In this document: positions 18,420 to 27,500 of the stretch, one piece after another
Layout of the letters: the number at the start of each line of letters is the position of its first letter
Numbering within the stretch: the stretch's first letter is position 1
From: Streptomyces sp. NBC_01549
Lineage (GTDB): Bacteria > Actinomycetota > Actinomycetes > Streptomycetales > Streptomycetaceae
Direction of reading: 5' to 3'
Length of the DNA stretch: 64,000 bases
Assembly (NCBI RefSeq): GCF_026339955.1
Contig: NZ_JAPEPW010000003.1
Location: forward strand, 838,230-902,229
Notes under the pieces: generated by a model
Told to the model about the DNA's origin: nothing
Seen by the model: only the letters and a program-made list of their open reading frames with translations
Database searches by the model: none
Program-made: the position numbers and the translations under genes

Positions 18420-18625
18420 TCACTCCCGCCTCCGCACCGCCGTATCCAGCTTCTCCGAGACCTGCCAAGTCAGCGGCCGCCGGCCCAGTGCCCAGCTGAC
18501 GACTTCCTCCGCTATGGCGCGCAGTATGACGTTCAAGTGCTGGGAGATCTCCCGCGAAACCGCCCAGCCGTTTTCAGGGGGCGTCCGAGGGGTCGCGATC
18601 AGGACATCAATGGCCTCCGCCGCAT
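18420..18625 (-). pseudogene. C-terminal fragment of an unrecognised gene
   Basis: The minus strand holds an open frame of about 65 codons ending in TGA at 18420-18422, with normal high-GC codon use. It reads AIDVLIATPRTPPENGWAVS, then HLNVILRAIAEEVVSWALGR. It has no start codon and a stop directly upstream near 18630, so it can only be a fragment. I do not recognise the family. Confidence 0.3.
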
Positions 18626-18781
18626 GTCAGCGGAGGGACCCGGGCTGTTGTCCCAATTCCTGTGGGCCCTGGTGCGCGACGGTCGAACCTTCGAGATCAC
18701 CGCACCACCGCCCCCGGCTTACACGCTCACAGCCTGTCACCGACACCAGTTGGCAACTCCATTGGGAATCCGTAGCCCACC

Positions 18782-19564
18782 TCACTTGTTATTTCCGCCG
18801 GGACGTGAGCTGTGGATGTACTGGTCGGCCCAGGCGCTGATGATGTGAGCGGCTCGCTGCGCTTGTCCTCGTGCGGTCAGGAAATGGTCTGCTCCTTCGA
18901 GCGACACGAAACTTCGCGGGTGTCGTGCCTCGCGGAAGATCTCCCCGGCGTTGGCGATGTCGACGGTGTTGTCGGTAGGCGAATGCATGACGAGTAGCGG
19001 CAGGTGCAACTCGCGTATCCGGTCACGTAGGCGAGCTTGGTGGACGTCGTCGACGAAGGCACGCTTGAGGACCAGGGTCCTCCCGCCGACGAACCACTCG
19101 TGCGATCCTTCACTGAGAACGCGTTCCGTGACCGCGTCGTACTGTCTCTCGACGTGGCTGGGGTCGGCAGGTGCCCCGATCGTGGCGACCGCGCGGACGC
19201 CGGTTACCTCGGCCGCTGCGGCGATGGCGGCGGCGCCTCCCCACGAGTGTCCCACCAGCAGGTCTGCTGGAGTTCCTCGCTCTGCCATCAAAGTTGCTGC
19301 ACGGACGGTGTCCTGGACCTTGATGGTGAAGGAACCGTCCCCCCAGTCGCCGTCGGAGTCTTGGATCCCGAGGTTGTCGTAGCGCAGCATCCCGATCCCC
19401 TCGCGTGCCAGCTGCTTGCTGACACGCGAGGCGGCTGGCGAGTCCTTGCCGAGTGTGAATCCGTGGACGAAGACTCCCCAGCCCCGGATCTCGCCTTCTG
19501 GCAGGTCGATCGACCCGGCCAGTTCGGGGCCGACGACGCTCTTGAATCTCACTTTTTCAGTCAT
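18782..19564 (-). CDS. Alpha/beta hydrolase (OsmC-associated type)
   Basis: The 260-residue protein starts at ATG 19564, with GAGG nine bases upstream. The fold markers are GWGVFVHGFTLGKDSPAA (oxyanion region), a nucleophile elbow GHSWGG with Ser, an acidic residue in VMHSPTDNTVD and a C-terminal ADHFL histidine. The N-terminal FKSVVGPELAGSIDLPEGE resembles the hydrolase half of hydrolase-OsmC fusion proteins, but no OsmC domain follows. The substrate is unknown. It lies 131 bp downstream of nothing co-directional except the next gene's end, so it is probably transcribed alone. Its start region faces the 3' end of the glutamate-synthase-like gene on the same strand. Confidence 0.85.
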   Translation of the reverse strand: MTEKVRFKSVVGPELAGSIDLPEGEIRGWGVFVHGFTLGKDSPAASRVSKQLAREGIGMLRYDNLGIQDSDGDWGDGSFTIKVQDTVRAATLMAERGTPADLLVGHSWGGAAAIAAAAEVTGVRAVATIGAPADPSHVERQYDAVTERVLSEGSHEWFVGGRTLVLKRAFVDDVHQARLRDRIRELHLPLLVMHSPTDNTVDIANAGEIFREARHPRSFVSLEGADHFLTARGQAQRAAHIISAWADQYIHSSRPGGNNK

Positions 19565-19695
19565 GTTGTGATCGCCTCGGCATGGACTGGTCGTGGGGTG
19601 AGGGCAGGCGGGCGGGTGAGGGCGACACCGGCTAGTGCCACGCTCGTGCTCCACGCAGGGGAACCTTGCGCGCGGTGCTCGTCGCTGTCGGCGCG

Positions 19696-21240
19696 TCAGA
19701 CGGCCGGCTTGTGGACTGCGGAAGGCTTGGTGGTGAGCAGTGCCGTGATCTCATCGGCGAGGTGTGGGCCGAGCTCGCCCCAGCCGTCCTTGTAGCCATA
19801 GACGCCGGCCAGGGCGCGGGCCTCGTAGTCGCCATTCATGATCTCGATGTCGTTGGCTGTGATGAGTGCCGGGTGGGCGACGCCGACGGCCGCCGAAACT
19901 TTGATCAGCTCCTGGCGCAGGGTGCGCAGGTAGACAGCGGCCCGGGTGGCCTTCGAGGTCGGGTCGAGGCCGCGGGCCAGCCACGGGTTCTGGGTGGCGA
20001 TGCCGGTGGGACACGTGTCGGTGTGGCATTTCAGCGACTGGATGCAGCCGATGGACAGCATCGCCTCACGGGCCACGTTGATCATGTCGGCACCCAGAGC
20101 GAAGGCGACCGCTGCGTTCTCGGGCAGGCCGAGCTTGCCGGAGCCGATGAAGGTCAGCTCGTCGGTCAGCCCCAGCTCGGCGAAGGTGCCGTAGACCCGG
20201 GAGAAGCCCATCCGGAACGGCAGCGAAACCGAGTCGGCGAAGATCCGCGGCGCCGCCCCGGTGCCGCCCTCGCCGCCGTCGACGGTCACGAAGTCGACAC
20301 CACGGTCACCCCGCGCCATCAGCGTGGCCAGTTCCCGCCAGAAACCCATCTCCCCCACCGCGCTCTTGACCCCGACCGGCAGACCGGTCTCGGTGGCGAT
20401 CAGCTCGACGAAGTCGAGCATCGAGTCGACGTCGCTGAACGCGCTGTGCCGCGACGGGGACGCACAGTCCTTGCCGACCGGGATGCCGCGGATACCGGCG
20501 ATCTCCGGGGTCACCTTTGCACCCGGCAGCAGCCCGCCCAGCCCCGGCTTGGCGCCCTGGGAGAGCTTGATCTCTATCGCCCTGACCGGGGCACCGGAGA
20601 CCACCTCCTTGAGCTTGTCGAGGTTGAAGCTCCCGTCCTCGTTGCGGCAGCCGAAGTACGCCGTCCCGATCTGAAGGACGAGGTCGCCGCCGTTGCGATG
20701 GTACGGCGAGAGACCGCCCTCGCCCGTGTTGTGCATCGTGCCCGCCAGCGCCGCCCCCTTGTTGAGCGCCGTGATGGCCGCGCCGGAGAGCGATCCGAAG
20801 CTCATCGCCGAGATGTTCACCACACTTGCCGGCCGGAACGCCTTGGCCCGCCCGCGTGGCCCGCCCAGCACCTTGGCCGAGGGCAGTGGCGCCTGCGGGT
20901 CGTGCGCGTCGGGCAGAGGACCGGCGAACGTGTGCTGCTTCAGGTAGGCGTGCCCCTGCACGTGCTCGACGTCGACTTCGGTTCCGAACCCGAAGTAGTT
21001 GTTCTCCTCCTTCGCCGACGCATAGAGCCAGGCGCGCTGGTCACGGCTGAACGGGCGCTCCTCCTCGTTGGAGGTCACGATGTACTGCCGCAGCTCCGGC
21101 CCGATCGTCTCCAACAGGTACCGGGCGTGCCCGATCACCGGGAAGTTCCGGAGCAGTGCGTGCCTCTTCTGAATGAGGTCGTGGGCAGCCAGCAGCGCCA
21201 CTGCTGTTGCGGCGGCCGCGCCGATCCTCCGGGTGTGCAT
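19696..21240 (-). CDS. FMN-binding glutamate synthase family protein
   Basis: The 514-residue protein resembles the synthase (FMN/Fe-S) half of glutamate synthase, without the glutaminase and NADPH parts. A membrane-like N-terminal helix (IGAAAATAVALLAAHDL) precedes the TIM barrel. Barrel markers include VVNISAMSFGSLSGAAI, NTGEGGLSPYH, EIKLSQGAKPGLGG and DGGEGGTGAAP. A cluster CHTDTCPTGIA would bind 3Fe-4S. The role of the stand-alone form is not settled; it may be an amino-acid or redox oxidoreductase. I chose ATG 21240 because AGGAGG lies seven bases upstream; another ATG at 21246 touches the ribosome site. It is followed 131 bp later by the hydrolase gene on the same strand, possibly co-transcribed. 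Confidence 0.9.
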   Translation of the reverse strand: MHTRRIGAAAATAVALLAAHDLIQKRHALLRNFPVIGHARYLLETIGPELRQYIVTSNEEERPFSRDQRAWLYASAKEENNYFGFGTEVDVEHVQGHAYLKQHTFAGPLPDAHDPQAPLPSAKVLGGPRGRAKAFRPASVVNISAMSFGSLSGAAITALNKGAALAGTMHNTGEGGLSPYHRNGGDLVLQIGTAYFGCRNEDGSFNLDKLKEVVSGAPVRAIEIKLSQGAKPGLGGLLPGAKVTPEIAGIRGIPVGKDCASPSRHSAFSDVDSMLDFVELIATETGLPVGVKSAVGEMGFWRELATLMARGDRGVDFVTVDGGEGGTGAAPRIFADSVSLPFRMGFSRVYGTFAELGLTDELTFIGSGKLGLPENAAVAFALGADMINVAREAMLSIGCIQSLKCHTDTCPTGIATQNPWLARGLDPTSKATRAAVYLRTLRQELIKVSAAVGVAHPALITANDIEIMNGDYEARALAGVYGYKDGWGELGPHLADEITALLTTKPSAVHKPAV

Positions 21241-21357
21241 GAACATTCCTCCTCGATGCACGACTCCATCGCCGTGCGGTGGAGTCGTTGTGTCGTGTTG
21301 GGCGTTGGGCGGCGGGCACGGCCAAGCGGGCATCAGCATCCGCCGAAGAATGCGAAA

Positions 21358-21579
21358 GGGTGCAGATCTTTTGAGGGTGTCTGGCACGAGCGTGACCTGC
21401 GGGTTCGTGATCCAGCAGGGCTACGCCGTGTCAGTTACGCCCGGCCGTACGGCGCCGACGCGGATCAACGGGTGCTGTGAGAGACAGACGGGCAGGTCGG
21501 CCGCGATGGGCTTCGTGGGACGATGAACTCGATCCGTACAAAACCGCAGGTGGGCCAGACCCTCAAAAGATCTGCACCC
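21358..21579. mobile_element. MITE-like element, 222 bp, with 9-bp target duplication
   Basis: The left end (21358-21385) and right end (21554-21579) are inverted repeats: GGGTGCAGATCTTTTGAGGG, continuing TGTCTGGC on the left and TCTGGC on the right, so 26 of 28 bases match with a 2-base gap. Immediately outside, both sides read AATGCGAAA (21349-21357 and 21580-21588), a perfect 9-bp direct repeat. The 170-bp interior encodes nothing I recognise. It inserted just upstream of the start of the glutamate-synthase-like gene, so it may affect that promoter. Confidence 0.85.
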
Positions 21580-21774
21580 AATGCGAAATGACGTTTCGGT
21601 CAGGCTCACTCGCAGGCGCCGGGTCCGCGTATTCCGCAGGGGCTGCGGGGCTTTGGGGCCAAGTGGGCTCACCACGAGCGCAGGACGGCGACGCGGGCCC
21701 GTGATCCGCCCTGGGCACAAGCCGCCGGTTGCCGACGCAGGGGCGACGCACCTGAGTGTGCTCCGGGCGAGCAC

Positions 21775-22239
21775 TCAGCGGCGGGTGCCCTCCCCTGAGC
21801 GGTCCGAGTATGTCTGGATGCTGCGGCGCCAGTCGTTCACAAAGTGCCGATGACCGAGTTCGCCGGAGTGGACGAACATCGCCAACTGATTCTCGATCCA
21901 GGGGTCGAAGTGCAGCAGTTGGTCTTCCACCCAAGGGACAAAGGGCCCACTCGCTATTCGGTACGTGCCAGTGTGACCGTGGCCGTCGTCATACAGGCTG
22001 CCGTAGTCCTGGTCACCGCGGTCATGGAGCCGCTGACCGTGAGCATGGGCGCCACGGTCGTGACGTATGCCGTGGAGGCCTACGGTCTTCGTGTCCGCGG
22101 TCAGGACGGTCTGGGCAGGGGTGGGCCCGCTGTCCCGCGAAGTGGCCGCAGTCGCGGAGCCGCCGACGGTGAGGAGAGCGCCTCCGGCGAGTGCGGCAGA
22201 AACGCTTACGGTCGCGATACGCCGCACGAGCTTCTTCAC
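21775..22239 (-). CDS. Small secreted protein, unknown function
   Basis: The 154-residue precursor starts at GTG 22239, five bases after AGGAGG-like text (GAGGAGGAAAGACT). The signal peptide has a KKLVRR n-region, a core VSVSAALAGGALLTVGG and a likely cut after SATA. The mature part is rich in His, Asp and Gly (HGIRHDRGAHAHGQ). It ends in an acidic/aromatic segment with two related repeats, PWVEDQLLHFD and PWIENQLAMFV. The spaced histidines suggest metal binding, an inference only. I do not recognise a named family. It is a lone gene with a 160-bp upstream region that it shares with the small divergent frame at 22402. Confidence 0.7.
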   Translation of the reverse strand: MKKLVRRIATVSVSAALAGGALLTVGGSATAATSRDSGPTPAQTVLTADTKTVGLHGIRHDRGAHAHGQRLHDRGDQDYGSLYDDGHGHTGTYRIASGPFVPWVEDQLLHFDPWIENQLAMFVHSGELGHRHFVNDWRRSIQTYSDRSGEGTRR

Positions 22240-22401
22240 AGTCTTTCCTCCTCGCACTGTCCGCCGCTCCGTGCCTGCTGACGGCGGACGCCCCGTTGTC
22301 TTGGCCCTGGCAAAGTTACGCACCCATACATAGTTGAACAATAAACTTGATGCGTGAAGTAAATCACCCGAATGACCCGGAATAAAGGAGAGCGATCAAC
22401 C

Positions 22402-22542
22402 ATGGCTGGCTTTCAGTCAGCCGCACGGAACCTCGGCGCCACGGTGCGCCGCCGAGCCGGCGTTGCTGCTCGGACGGCGGCGCGCCAAAGCATGCCTTCT
22501 CAGAGGGCGTTTGATCTAGGTGGATTGCCCTTTATCTGCTAG
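22402..22542 (+). pseudogene. Short frame with good ribosome site, cut by an IS5 relic
   Basis: An ATG at 22402 follows AAAGGAG at good distance. The first 33 codons read a basic peptide (NLGATVRRRAGVAARTAAR) with normal codon use. The IS5 relic then takes over at about 22495 and the frame ends at 22542. I infer the 5' stump of a gene disrupted by that insertion; the family is unknown. Confidence 0.35.
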
Positions 22543-22985
22543 TAAGTTCCTCGCCAGGTGTGTGTCGTCTCGTCCGTTATGCGCTTGGTGAGGTTGTCGA
22601 TCGAGGCGACGTGGATCATGGTCTCGGAGCTGGCGCGCAGGGTCTCGTAGTCTCGGGCGAGGCGCCGGTGCAGCATGATCCAGCCAATACTTCGCTCGAC
22701 AACCCAGCGCCTTTTGACCACGTGGAAGCCGCGAACTCCGGGGTTTCTGTTGACGACTTCGACGTCGATTCCGAGGCTGGCGCCGTGCTCGATAACGGCG
22801 TTCTTGAAGCCGGTGTCGACCCAGCTCTTGGAGATTGGTCAGGTAGGTTTTCTTGGCCTGGTCGAGGAGCTGGATTCCGACGGCGTTCTCGGACAGGCTC
22901 GCGGCGGTGACGGTCACAGCGAGGACGAGTCCGATCGTGCCGGTGAGGATGCCCCGTTTCCTGCCGACGACACCTCTTCCTGCCC
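22536..22985 (-). pseudogene. IS5-family transposase relic
   Basis: In minus-strand order the relic reads RKRGILTGTIGLVLAVTVTA and SENAVGIQLLDQAKKTYLT. After one frameshift near 22840 it reads WVDTGFKNAVIEHGASLGI and VVNRNPGVRGFHVVKRRW, then VVERSIGWIMLHRRLARDYE to the stop at 22539. That is the second half of an IS5-type DDE transposase with the catalytic Glu in VVERSIGW. The N-terminal DNA-binding half is gone. Confidence 0.85.
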
Positions 22986-22994
22986 GCTGCATGG

Positions 22995-23690
22995 CGGCTG
23001 TTCCTGCCCGAAGAGTGGGCGTCCGACACCGTTCGCATGGACCTCACGCGCATACCAGCAGACGTCACGCACCGCGAGAAGTGGCGCCTCGCCCTGGACA
23101 TGCTCGCGGCGCTCGCCGGCTGGGGCATGAAGCCGCCGGTCGTGGTGGCCGACGCCGCGGCACCAACGCTCACCTGCGGACGCGCTGTGCAAGCGCGGAC
23201 TTGCCCACGTCCTGGCCGTCCGCTCGGACGTGAGCGCCCACCCTTTCGAGACGAAGCCCGTCGCGCCGGCCCGCAACGGGGCCACCGGCTGCTGGCCCCA
23301 ACCCCGCTACCGGCAGACCGCACCGTCGGTGGCAGTCCTGGCCGCCGCCCTCGGACAGGAGGCATTCACCCCTGTGACCTGACGACACGGCTCGAGAGGG
23401 GAGTTACGCTCCCGCTTCGCTGCCGTGCGCGTGCGCCCGGCCGGCAAAGCCGTCGAGCGCCCCATCAAAGCCGCGGCCTCGGCCCAACAGGGTCGGTGGG
23501 ACGGGATCCTGCCCGCCTGCTGGCTGCTGATCGAATGACCCGCCGACGCCGAAGCGCCGACCGATTACTGGCTGTCCAACCTGCCGGCCGACAACCCGGT
23601 CGCCGACCTTGCCCGTCCGGCCAAGGTCCGCTGGCGCATTGAGCACGACTACCGCGAACACTTGGATTTGGGCCAGCGCAGGCCACGTGC
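22995..23690 (+). pseudogene. IS701-type transposase relic, frameshifted
   Basis: The plus strand reads MDLTRIPADVTHREKWRLAL and LAGWGMKPPVVVADA (second catalytic Asp region). It continues through two frame changes with GLAHVLAVRSDVSAHPFETK, LPACWLLIEWP and DYWLSNLPADNPVADLARPA, then KVRWRIEHDYRE with the catalytic Glu. Both ends of the gene are missing. Just after EHDYRE the sequence switches to a SpoIIE phosphatase fragment. Confidence 0.75.
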
Positions 23691-23994
23691 CGCCGGTTGT
23701 GTTCGGCCCCGCCGGGGCGGCCGCCTGCTCGTCCCGCCCGGACCGTCGCTGAGCACCGGCGGCAGTCGGTATAGGCCGTTCACAGGATCCTGCGCACCCG
23801 GTCACCCCCTCCTGCTCTACACCGACGGCCTGGTCGAACGCCGCCACGAGGACATCGACGGCTCCCTGTGCCGCCTCACCGCCGCGGCAGTCACAGCCCC
23901 CGGAGACCTCCTGGATCTGCTGCTCGCCGAGATCGTCCGGGACGACCCTGCGGACGACATCGCCCTGATCGCTGCCCGTCCGGGCCGACAGTGA
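23691..23994 (+). pseudogene. SpoIIE/PP2C-type phosphatase, C-terminal fragment
   Basis: About 100 codons read PGHPLLLYTDGLVERRHEDID, then LLAEIVRDDPADDIALIAAR and a stop. These are the last metal-binding Asp motifs (LLYTDGLVE and DDIALI) of SpoIIE-type Ser phosphatases that act on anti-anti-sigma factors. The rest of the protein is missing and replaced by the IS701 relic. A second shard of the same protein class lies at 25140-25640 on the other strand. Confidence 0.75.
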
Positions 23995-24052
23995 CCGACC
24001 TGGCTGGCCGCCGCAGCCGTGACGCTTCCCGTCGGCCGCCGCTCCCGATCCC

Positions 24053-24967
24053 TCACACAGCCGCGGGCGGGAGCTCCGCCCGCGCGGGACGGACGGCCTG
24101 GATGTCCAGCTCGATACGGATGGTGGTGCCGATGGCGGCGATGCCGTGGGCGAGCATCTTCTGCCAGGTGAGGGTGAAGTCCTCGCGGTGCAGTTCGGTG
24201 ACAGCCTTGCAGGCCGCCCGGGGCTCGCCCTCCATACCGATGCCCAGACCCAGGTAGGTGGTATCCAGCTTCACGGTGCGGGCGATGCCGTGCAGTTCCA
24301 GTACCCCGGTCACCTCCCAGTGGGAGCCGCCGCGGTGTACGAAGTCGCCGCCGCTGAAGAGCAGGTACGGGTGGGTGGCGACGTCGAGGAAGTCCAGCGA
24401 GCGCAGGTGGTTGTCGCGCATTTGGACGCCTGTGTCGATGCTGTCGGCCTCGATGGAGACCTCGATCTGGGAGTCCCGCATCCGCTCGGCTATCCACAGG
24501 CTGCCGGAGAAGCGGTTGAACCGGCCGTGGATCTCGGCCAATCCGATGTGCCGGGCGACGAACCGGACCGCGGTGTGGTCCGGGTCGATGTCCCAGCGGC
24601 CCGGTTCCGGGACCGGTGGGAGCGAGGCGGCGATCATCTCGATCACCCCGGCCGAGGCTCTCCCACCCGGAAGCACCCGAACAGGGACACGACGTGGCTG
24701 AAAACCGTCGCAGACCACCGACAGGTGATAGTCGCCGGGCGGCAGGGCGGCGGTGAACAACCCGTATACGTCGGTGCGGCCCTCCGTCACGGTATGCCCC
24801 GCCTGATCCAGGACGGTGACCGCAGCCTGCATCGGCAGCCTGACGGGGTCCACAACCTGGCACTCGGCCCGGCCCGCCCCCTCGGGCAGCGTGAGGCCCC
24901 CACGCCCGACCACTCCGCCGCCCCTGATGTCCTTGGTTCGTCGCCGCCTTAGAAGGGTGGTGAGCAT
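24053..24967 (-). CDS. YceI-family protein with N-terminal carboxypeptidase-regulatory-like domain
   Basis: The 304-residue protein starts at ATG 24967 (GAAAGG upstream); an earlier TTG-type start at 25000 is possible. Residues 1-110 form a carboxypeptidase regulatory-like beta sandwich (AAVTVLDQAGHTVTEGRTDV, YGLFTAALPPGDYHLSVVCDG). Residues 125-300 form the YceI lipocalin-like barrel (WDIDPDHTAVRFVARHIG, FNRFSGSLWIAERMRDSQIE, YLGLGIGMEGEPRA, EDFTLTW). YceI proteins bind polyisoprenoid-type lipids or act in stress response. There is no signal peptide. A broken second copy lies at 55905-56690. Fragments of SpoIIE-type regulators flank it on both sides. Confidence 0.88.
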   Translation of the reverse strand: MLTTLLRRRRTKDIRGGGVVGRGGLTLPEGAGRAECQVVDPVRLPMQAAVTVLDQAGHTVTEGRTDVYGLFTAALPPGDYHLSVVCDGFQPRRVPVRVLPGGRASAGVIEMIAASLPPVPEPGRWDIDPDHTAVRFVARHIGLAEIHGRFNRFSGSLWIAERMRDSQIEVSIEADSIDTGVQMRDNHLRSLDFLDVATHPYLLFSGGDFVHRGGSHWEVTGVLELHGIARTVKLDTTYLGLGIGMEGEPRAACKAVTELHREDFTLTWQKMLAHGIAAIGTTIRIELDIQAVRPARAELPPAAV

Positions 24968-25139
24968 TCCCGCGCCTTTCGTCGTCGTATCCGAAATCAA
25001 GCCACCCTGTCAGGCTTTACATGTTCCCTACCATGAATGCTCGCGGTACGGACCGGTAACGGTCCGTACCAGAGGTCCTGCGGAACGTGCGGGTCAATGG
25101 GCCAGGTGTTCCCCGCGGTGAGAGAGTCGCCGGCTGTCG

Positions 25140-25640
25140 GTCCGTCGTGGCTGAGGTACGGTACGGCCCGGATGATCTTCCCGTCGGCATGCGGCGGGTG
25201 CCCCAGCGCCGGGTGAACTGGGAGATCAGGAACAGGCCCCGGCCTCCGTCGTCACTCGCGCGGGGGTGGCGCAGGTGCGGTCAGGTGCTGCTGGCACGAA
25301 GACCTCGCAGATCAGGGTGCGTTCCAGAGTCAGCCGGGCCCAACGCGTGCCGGATGGCGTTGGTGACAAGTTCACTGACGACGAGTTCGGCAGTCAAGGC
25401 CAGCTCTGCCAGCCCCCAGGAGTCGAGTTGGCGGGCGGCCATCTCGCGGGCCCGGGCGACGACGGCGGGGTCGCTGGGAAATTCCACGAGGCGACGTGCG
25501 CGGTGTCCAGGCCACGGGCTCGGACCAGGAGCAGGGCCGCCTCGTCGAAGACCGGCCGGGTGGGTGCAAGGCCGTCGACGACGGTCCGGCACGACCGGTC
25601 TGTCCTGTCCATGGAGGGTGGTGACGCGCAGGTCTCGGCT
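25140..25640 (-). pseudogene. SpoIIE phosphatase-HATPase regulator, 3' fragment, frameshifted
   Basis: Minus-strand blocks in order are DEAALLLVRARGLDTAHVASW (end of the SpoIIE domain), VARAREMAARQLDSWGLAEL and TAELVVSELVTNAIRHA (N-box of a HATPase_c_2 anti-sigma kinase), then in another frame TLICEV and DDGGRGLFLISQFTRRWGTR (G-box). This is the usual C-terminal order of Streptomyces PAS/GAF-SpoIIE-HATPase proteins. At least two frameshifts are present and everything upstream is lost. Confidence 0.78.
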
Positions 25641-26277
25641 GAGGGATCTTGAAATGGGTGAGGACCTTCTGGCCTGGTGTGGATTGCGACATCTGCACCT
25701 GCGACCAGAAAGGCCCTCGTGCGACACCGCGATGCACCCCCGACGGAGAGACCGCCGGTGGTCGGTGGAAGGCGCCGTGCCGGGGTTTCTCGTTCAGCAG
25801 GGCAGCGAGCCCTTTCGGAGCCATCCGGGGCCCGGACCGTCGACCTCGGCGCCCAGATCCTCCGGCAGCATCTTGAGGGCGGTCGCGGCCTCGCTGAGGC
25901 GGCCGCCCAATCTGTGGCCGTACCAGAGGTAAACCCATCCAACAGATGAAAGCCCCGATGGGGTTGAAGAATGGCCACGTTGTGCTTGAATCGTAAACGA
26001 CTCGGCCGGGCTCTGTGCGCCATGGCGCGCAGAGCCCGGCCGAGTCGTTTACGAGCGTGCAGTACTGGCCGGAGCCGACGATCTCGGCCCGCCCCGCCCC
26101 GATCAGAACGCACCGCGGGGCCCCAGCGCCCTCCTGACCGGAGGGCCGTGTGCCGCTTCCGCGCCGAGACCAGCACGGCACCGAGGACTCAGGCGTGAGC
26201 GTCCGTGACACCACTGCGTAGGGCACACCGTGCTCGCGGTTCCTCCCGCCCGTCACACATGAGCAAAGGATGCTCCC
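25641..26277. other. Gene-free stretch with large palindrome
   Basis: No supported gene was found between the regulator fragment and the MHYT gene. The main feature is the 62-bp palindrome at 25992-26053. The last 200 bp should hold the MHYT promoter. Confidence 0.5.
25992..26053. repeat. 62-bp near-perfect palindrome with 30-bp arms
   Basis: The arms 25992-26021 and 26024-26053 are reverse complements with one mismatch (T at 26016, still a G-U pair in RNA) and a two-base centre AT. The outer part is CGTAAACGACTCGGCCGGGC. It could form a very stable cruciform or RNA hairpin. No T-run follows on either strand. It is not within or beside a recognisable element end. Confidence 0.9.
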
Positions 26278-27114
26278 ATGACCGCCACCGTTTCCAACTT
26301 CTACTACGGGGCCGTGACGCCGATTGCGGCCTATCTGATGGCCTGCCTGGGAGCGGCCCTCGGGCTGCGGTGCACGACGCGGTCGCTGCGGCGCACGCAT
26401 CAGCACCGAAGAGCCCTTTGGCTGATGCTGGGCGCAGTGTCGATGGGCTGCGGCATATGGACCATGCACTTCATCGCCATGATGGGTTTCAGTGTCGAGG
26501 GCGCCCTGGTCAGCTACGACTGGACGACGACGCTGATCAGTCTTGGTGTCGCGATCGTGTTCGTCGCCATCGGAGTCTTCCTCGTCGGCTATCGGGGCTC
26601 GTCGCCGGGGAACCTCGGTGTGGCGGGCGTCGTCACCGGTCTGGGCGTGGCCGCCATGCACTACATCGGGATGGCCGCCATGGATATGGACGGGACTCTG
26701 CAGTATGACGTGCGGACTGCGGTGCTATCCGTGTTGATCGCCGTCGTGGCCTCCGTCGCCGCCCTGTGGGCGGCGGTATCCGTTCACGGGGTGTGGTCGA
26801 GTCTGATGGCGAGCCTCGTCATGGGGGTGGCCGTGACCGGTATGCACTACACCGGCATGGCCGCTGTCGCGGTTCATCTCAGCCACGCGACTTCGACCCC
26901 GCAGTCGTCCGCCGGTCTGCTGTCGTTTCTCCTGCTCATGCTTGTCGGCCCCCTCGCAGTCCTCGTAATCGCCGCCGTGATCGTCTTCTTCGACCCCGAC
27001 ATCATGCTCGGGGACGGCGAGTGGAATCCAGCAGCGCCCACGCCGCGAAATGCTGACGCCACCGCCACCACACAGCCGGTGGCCCAGACCCCACGCACAC
27101 ACGGCTGGCAGTAA
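26278..27114 (+). CDS. MHYT-domain integral membrane sensor
   Basis: The 278-residue protein starts at ATG 26278 after AAAGGATG. It carries three copies of the MHYT signature in membrane helices: WTMHFIAMM, AAMHYIGMAAMDM and GMHYTGMAAVAV. About seven hydrophobic helices span residues 10-240, and a short hydrophilic tail follows. MHYT domains are proposed to sense oxygen, CO or NO through bound copper. Unlike many relatives it has no attached GGDEF, EAL or kinase domain, so its output would need a partner that is not visible here. It is a lone gene flanked by the palindrome region and an IS3 relic. Confidence 0.9.
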   Translation: MTATVSNFYYGAVTPIAAYLMACLGAALGLRCTTRSLRRTHQHRRALWLMLGAVSMGCGIWTMHFIAMMGFSVEGALVSYDWTTTLISLGVAIVFVAIGVFLVGYRGSSPGNLGVAGVVTGLGVAAMHYIGMAAMDMDGTLQYDVRTAVLSVLIAVVASVAALWAAVSVHGVWSSLMASLVMGVAVTGMHYTGMAAVAVHLSHATSTPQSSAGLLSFLLLMLVGPLAVLVIAAVIVFFDPDIMLGDGEWNPAAPTPRNADATATTQPVAQTPRTHGWQ

Positions 27115-27230
27115 TGGGGTCGGGGTCGGCTTCACGCAAGGCGCGCAGGGGGCCGGGCGCGCGGTCGACGAGCAGGTCGATGATGTCTCTCCCCTCGTGG
27201 AGATCCTAACTGCAGGGGAAGTTGGGAGCC

Positions 27231-27500
27231 ATGTCGGAAAGGCGACCGAAGTCCGGTCCAGAGTTCCGTGAGGGGGCTGCCCGGATCGTCACGGAGACCG
27301 GCAAGACGATCGCCGAGTTCGCCGAAGGCCTCGGGATCAACGAAACCACCGTGGCGAGTTGGGTCTCCGCCCCCGCCGTACGGGGACGGCGCCGGCTGGC
27401 GGGAGTGACGAGCCGGAGCGGCTACAGCGGGATAGCGCCCAGCTCAAGCGGGACAACAAGGAACTGGTTATGGAGCGTGCTTCCTAAAAAGCTGCATGGT
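27231..27500 (+). pseudogene. IS3-family OrfA relic
   Basis: The frame from ATG 27231 reads RRPKSGPEFREGAARIVTET and KTIAEFAEGLGINETTVASW, the helix-turn-helix of IS3 OrfA. After a frameshift near 27390 it reads ERLQRDSAQLKRDNKELVM, the leucine-zipper region. No OrfB catalytic domain follows, so only a 5' remnant is left. Confidence 0.7.

Noticed and set aside
19666..21480. 604-codon plus-strand open frame
   Set aside because: It is antisense to the complete glutamate-synthase-like gene, which has strong motifs and a good ribosome site.
25992..26053. Palindrome as an intrinsic terminator
   Set aside because: No T-run on either side and no gene ending nearby; kept as an unexplained palindrome instead.
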